Notes under the pieces: generated by a model | What the model saw: only the letters and a program-made list of their open reading frames with translations | Told to the model about the DNA's origin: nothing | Database searches by the model: none | Shown here: positions 61,633-64,000 of the stretch, one piece after another | Layout of the letters: each line of letters begins with the position of its first letter | How positions within the stretch are numbered: the stretch's first letter is position 1 | Made by a program: the position numbers and the translations under genes | Assembly: GCA_018813765.1 (NCBI GenBank) | Contig: JAHJBC010000006.1 | Span: forward strand, 186,001 to 250,000 | Direction: 5' to 3' | DNA from: Gammaproteobacteria bacterium | Lineage (GTDB): Bacteria > Pseudomonadota > Gammaproteobacteria > Burkholderiales > Gallionellaceae | Length of the DNA: 64,000 nucleotides

Positions 61633-62664
61633 CTAGACGAAGACGTTGACGAGAAGATAGCAGCAAATCGACATCAGCGCCGCGCCGGGGATGGTGATGA
61701 CCCAGGTGGCGACGATCTCGAAGGCCTTGCTCCAGCGCACGGCTTTCGGCCGCTCGGAGGCACCGATGCCCATGATGGAGGAGGCGACCACATGGGTGGT
61801 GGAGACGGGGGCGCCGAACAGCGACGAGCTGAAGATCACACCGGCGGCGGTCATCTGCGAATCGAGCGCGTGCAGGGGACGGATCTTGTAGATGGCGAAT
61901 CCCAGCGTGCGGACGATCTGCCAGCCGCCGGAGAGGATGCCCAGCGTGATGGCGCAAGAGCAGACCAGCATCACCCAGAACGGCACCTCGAAGGTGGGAA
62001 TGAAGCCGCCGAGCACCAGCACCAGCGTCAATATGCCCATGCTCTTCTGCGCGTCGTTGGCGCCGTGCGAGAACGCCAGCCCGGCCGAGGTGACGTACTG
62101 CAGATGTCGCAGGTCGCGGTTGATCGAGGGCCGGGAGCCGCGCAGCAGCGCCAGCATGACGCGGTGCAGCACATAGCCGACCCAGAAGCCGATGATGGGC
62201 GAGAGGATGAGCGCGGCGATCACCTTGGCCACGCCGTTGAGTTCGCCGTGCAGCAGGTCGCCGAAGCCCCAGGCCACATGGTCGTTGCCGGCGGCGACCA
62301 TCACCACGCCGGCCAGCCCGCCGACCAGTGCATGCGACGACGACGACGGGATGCCGAACCACCAGGTGAGCAGGTTCCAGGCGATGGCGCCGGAAAGGCC
62401 GCACAGCACGATGATGAGCGCGAGCGTGCGGTCGAGGTCGTCCAGCGTGATGAACTTGCCGATGGTGTTTGCCACGGCGGTGCCGCCCAGCAGCGGGCCG
62501 AGGAACTCAAAGAAGGCCACCAGCAACACCGCCTGCACCGGCGTCATCGCGCGCGAGGCGATGACGGTGGCGATGATGTTGGCCGCGTCATGGAAACCGT
62601 TGGTGTACTCGAAGATCAGCACGATGGCGATGGTCGCGATCGCGAGGATGAGCAGGGTGTCCAT
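61633..62664 (-). CDS. pit: Inorganic phosphate transporter, Pit family
   Basis: A 343-residue inner-membrane protein with about ten hydrophobic segments and both internal repeats of the PiT signature: GFHDAANIIATVIASRAM in the N-terminal half and AFSHGANDAQKSMGIL in the C-terminal half, plus GIPSSSSHALVGGLAG and APVSTTHVVASSIMGIG. It would take up metal-phosphate with protons at low affinity. A DUF47 partner gene follows. Confidence 0.93.
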   Translation of the reverse strand: MDTLLILAIATIAIVLIFEYTNGFHDAANIIATVIASRAMTPVQAVLLVAFFEFLGPLLGGTAVANTIGKFITLDDLDRTLALIIVLCGLSGAIAWNLLTWWFGIPSSSSHALVGGLAGVVMVAAGNDHVAWGFGDLLHGELNGVAKVIAALILSPIIGFWVGYVLHRVMLALLRGSRPSINRDLRHLQYVTSAGLAFSHGANDAQKSMGILTLVLVLGGFIPTFEVPFWVMLVCSCAITLGILSGGWQIVRTLGFAIYKIRPLHALDSQMTAAGVIFSSSLFGAPVSTTHVVASSIMGIGASERPKAVRWSKAFEIVATWVITIPGAALMSICCYLLVNVFV

Positions 62665-62730
62665 GGATTGTGTCAGCCTATGCGCATTGATTCAGCCACG
62701 GATGAGGGCAACTTATTGTCGCCGTACTGC

Positions 62731-62829
62731 GCCTTCCCCCTTGCAGGGGGAAGGTTGGGATGGGGGTAGAAGCGGCTGAGCGCACAGTCTCTACCCCCTC
62801 CCTGGCCCTCCCCCTGCAAGGGGGAGGGA
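62731..62829. repeat. Pair of C-rich palindromic repeats in inverted orientation
   Basis: Two units, CCTTCCCCCTTGCAGGGGGA (from 62732) and its near reverse complement ending CCCCTGCAAGGGGGAGGG (to 62829), flank a ~25-base spacer. Each is a hairpin by itself and both pair with each other. They belong to the same kind of C-rich repeat seen inside mutS and near 9420. The 190-base gap between pit and suhB holds nothing else I can identify. Confidence 0.85.
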
Positions 62830-62855
62830 ATCGCCGTCCAATTGTGGCTGGTTCA

Positions 62856-63653
62856 TCAGCTTTTCAGTCCCGGCGTCAGGTGCGGTGCGATGACCTGCAG
62901 CATCTGTTCATGGATGAACGGGTTGCCCGCGCACAGGTTGCCGCTGGCGAGGTAGTTCTGGTTGCCTGCGAGGTCGGTGACGATGCCGCCCGCCTCGGAG
63001 ACCAGCAATGCGCCGGCGGCGATGTCCCAGGGCTTGAGCGCGGTCTCGAAGAAGCAGTCGAAGCGTCCGGCGGCGGTCCAGGCCAGGTCCAGCGAGGCGG
63101 CGCCGGGGCGGCGCAGGCCGGCGGTCTTCTCCATCACGTCGGTGAAGATCGCCATGTAGGCGTCCTTGTGTTCGAAGCGGGTGTAGGGAAAACCGGTGCC
63201 GATGAGGCTGTCGGCCAGTTCCTTGCGCTTGCTCACGCGCAGGCGCTTGTCGTTGAGGAATGCGCCGCGGCCGCGCGTGGCGGTGAACAGGTCGTTGCGG
63301 GTCGGGTCGTAGATCACGGCCTGGGTCAGCACGCCGTTGTGCTGCAGGCCGATGGAGACGGCGTACTGCGGCACACCGTGCAGGAAGTTGGTGGTGCCGT
63401 CGAGCGGGTCGATGATCCAGACATACTCCGACTCGCCTTGGGCGCCGCCCTCTTCTGCTAGAATCGCATGGCTGGGATAGGCTGCCAGCAAGGCTTCGAC
63501 GATGATGCGCTCGGCGGCGCGGTCCACTTCGCTGACGTAATCCGCATGGGATTTTTTGGTCACGGTGAGGTGATCGAGGTTGTCGGCGGCACGGTAGATC
63601 ATCTTGCCGGCGCGAATGGCGGCCTTCACCGCGATGTTGAGCATGGGGTGCAT
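62856..63653 (-). CDS. suhB: Inositol monophosphatase family protein SuhB
   Basis: A 265-residue Mg-dependent phosphatase of the IMPase family. The metal-site motifs are ILAEEGG (Glu), WIIDPLDGTTNFLHG, and the C-terminal WDIAAGALLVSEAGG. In E. coli SuhB also binds RNA polymerase and NusA in ribosomal RNA antitermination; whether this copy does is unknown. It is divergently oriented from trmJ, the same arrangement as in E. coli. A 7-mer-based inverted repeat lies in the shared intergenic region. Confidence 0.93.
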   Translation of the reverse strand: MHPMLNIAVKAAIRAGKMIYRAADNLDHLTVTKKSHADYVSEVDRAAERIIVEALLAAYPSHAILAEEGGAQGESEYVWIIDPLDGTTNFLHGVPQYAVSIGLQHNGVLTQAVIYDPTRNDLFTATRGRGAFLNDKRLRVSKRKELADSLIGTGFPYTRFEHKDAYMAIFTDVMEKTAGLRRPGAASLDLAWTAAGRFDCFFETALKPWDIAAGALLVSEAGGIVTDLAGNQNYLASGNLCAGNPFIHEQMLQVIAPHLTPGLKS

Positions 63654-63708
63654 ATCAGTACGACCTTTTTAATGAGCTGGGGAAATCCGGCGCGCATTTT
63701 ACCATTAC

Positions 63709-63801
63709 AGTCGTTAGTCGCTAGACGTTAGTCGTTAGTTAAACCAAAACCCGCGTAGCGGACAACGCCAACTAGCGACTAACGACTAATGACTAACGAC
63801 T
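63709..63801. repeat. Inverted repeat built from TAGTCGT/ACGACTA heptamers
   Basis: Arms at 63709-63740 and 63770-63801 match at 28 of 32 positions when inverted. Each arm is itself a run of degenerate TTAGTCG-type heptamers. The element lies between the divergent suhB and trmJ starts, where it could form a cruciform, extrude from mRNA leaders or bind a protein. Confidence 0.85.
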
Positions 63802-63817
63802 AAAAGACTGCTCCGCT

Positions 63818-64000
63818 ATGTTCGACAATATTCGTGTCGTTTTGAGCCACACCACCCATCCGGGCAACATCGGCGCGGCGGCGCGCGCGATGAAGACCAT
63901 GGGGTTGCGCCATCTGTACCTCATCAGTCCGCGTCATTTTCCCGACCCGCAGGCGACAGCGATGGCCGCCGGGGCGGACGATATCCTCGGCAGCGCCGTG
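63818..64000 (+). CDS. trmJ: tRNA (cytidine/uridine-32-2'-O)-methyltransferase TrmJ, N-terminal part
   Basis: The first 61 codons of a SPOUT methyltransferase, cut by the window end. VVLSHTTHPGNIGAAARAMK followed by TMGLRHLYLISPRHFPD is the hallmark opening of TrmJ/TrmH-type RNA 2'-O-methyltransferases: the Asn and Arg of motif 1 are present. Divergent position to suhB supports TrmJ rather than another family member. Confidence 0.92.
   Translation, partial: MFDNIRVVLSHTTHPGNIGAAARAMKTMGLRHLYLISPRHFPDPQATAMAAGADDILGSAV

Noticed and set aside
61792-62769. A 325-residue plus-strand frame opposite pit.
   Set aside because: His/Asp/Gly-rich shadow of a transporter gene with both PiT signatures on the other strand.
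53725-62829. The C-rich palindromes as a CRISPR array or an RNA gene.
   Set aside because: Units are irregularly spaced, differ in sequence, lie in both orientations and inside a gene, and have no spacer pattern.
1-64000. Prophage, integrative element or biosynthetic gene cluster.
   Set aside because: No integrase, phage structural gene, polyketide or peptide synthetase is present. The accessory patch at 48.8-52.3 kb is the only region that looks variable.

Overview
The window looks like a stretch of a GC-rich betaproteobacterial chromosome. Gene families and gene order (ubiU-ubiV-ubiT, dapA-bamC, Fur-type feoAB, divergent suhB/trmJ, YfaZ, RoxA, LexA, MutS) fit the Nitrosomonadales, and a Gallionellaceae-like iron or sulfur oxidiser would be my first guess. 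This is an inference from gene content, not a proven assignment. Genes are dense, on both strands and in short operons. There is no rRNA, phage, CRISPR array or intact insertion sequence. One complete tRNA gene, tRNA-Ser(UGA), is present.

Layout. 0-6 kb: the end of a TonB-dependent receptor, a small ferredoxin-fold-like protein, a MITE-like element ending at the start codon of a YhcC radical-SAM gene, then the oxygen-independent ubiquinone genes ubiU, ubiV and ubiT, and a secreted-protein gene broken by one stop codon. 6-12.5 kb: two large signalling proteins, a PAS/GAF hybrid histidine kinase and a CheB-CheR-PAS fusion. 12.6-23.5 kb: housekeeping genes (lipA, Fe superoxide dismutase, D-Ala-D-Ala carboxypeptidase, a LexA-type repressor with two operators in its promoter, a DEDD exonuclease, rlmD), then tRNA-Ser beside a broken copy of itself. 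23.5-31.5 kb: feoAB under a visible promoter and Fur box, dapA-bamC-metallohydrolase, RoxA, a peroxiredoxin and a SlyD-type chaperone. 31.5-48.8 kb: mostly small operons of less known function, including a cyclase/HDOD pair, a redox/sensor operon (C_GCAxxG_C_C protein, soluble PDC protein, FAD oxidoreductase), a four-gene operon (PLP enzyme, small protein, isochorismatase-like hydrolase, LysE exporter), and a CZB-domain zinc-sensor-like protein. 48.8-52.3 kb: an accessory patch with two toxin-antitoxin-like pairs, a methyltransferase and a DUF2971 protein. 52.3-64 kb: mutS carrying palindromic repeats inside its reading frame, a thioesterase, then a probable glucosylglycerate-type compatible-solute cluster (phosphatase/glycerate-kinase fusion, two glycosyltransferases, an MscS-like pore protein), a phosphate transporter with its DUF47 partner, suhB and the start of trmJ.

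The most interesting points are the compatible-solute cluster with its fused phosphatase and glycerate kinase; the LexA promoter with two AGAACG-N2-CGTTCT boxes around the -10 element; the MITE whose end and target duplication form the ribosome-binding region and start codon of yhcC; in-frame palindromic repeats in mutS; and the broken tRNA-Ser copy split in its anticodon loop. Several families of intergenic palindromes recur, so the genome appears rich in small mobile repeats.
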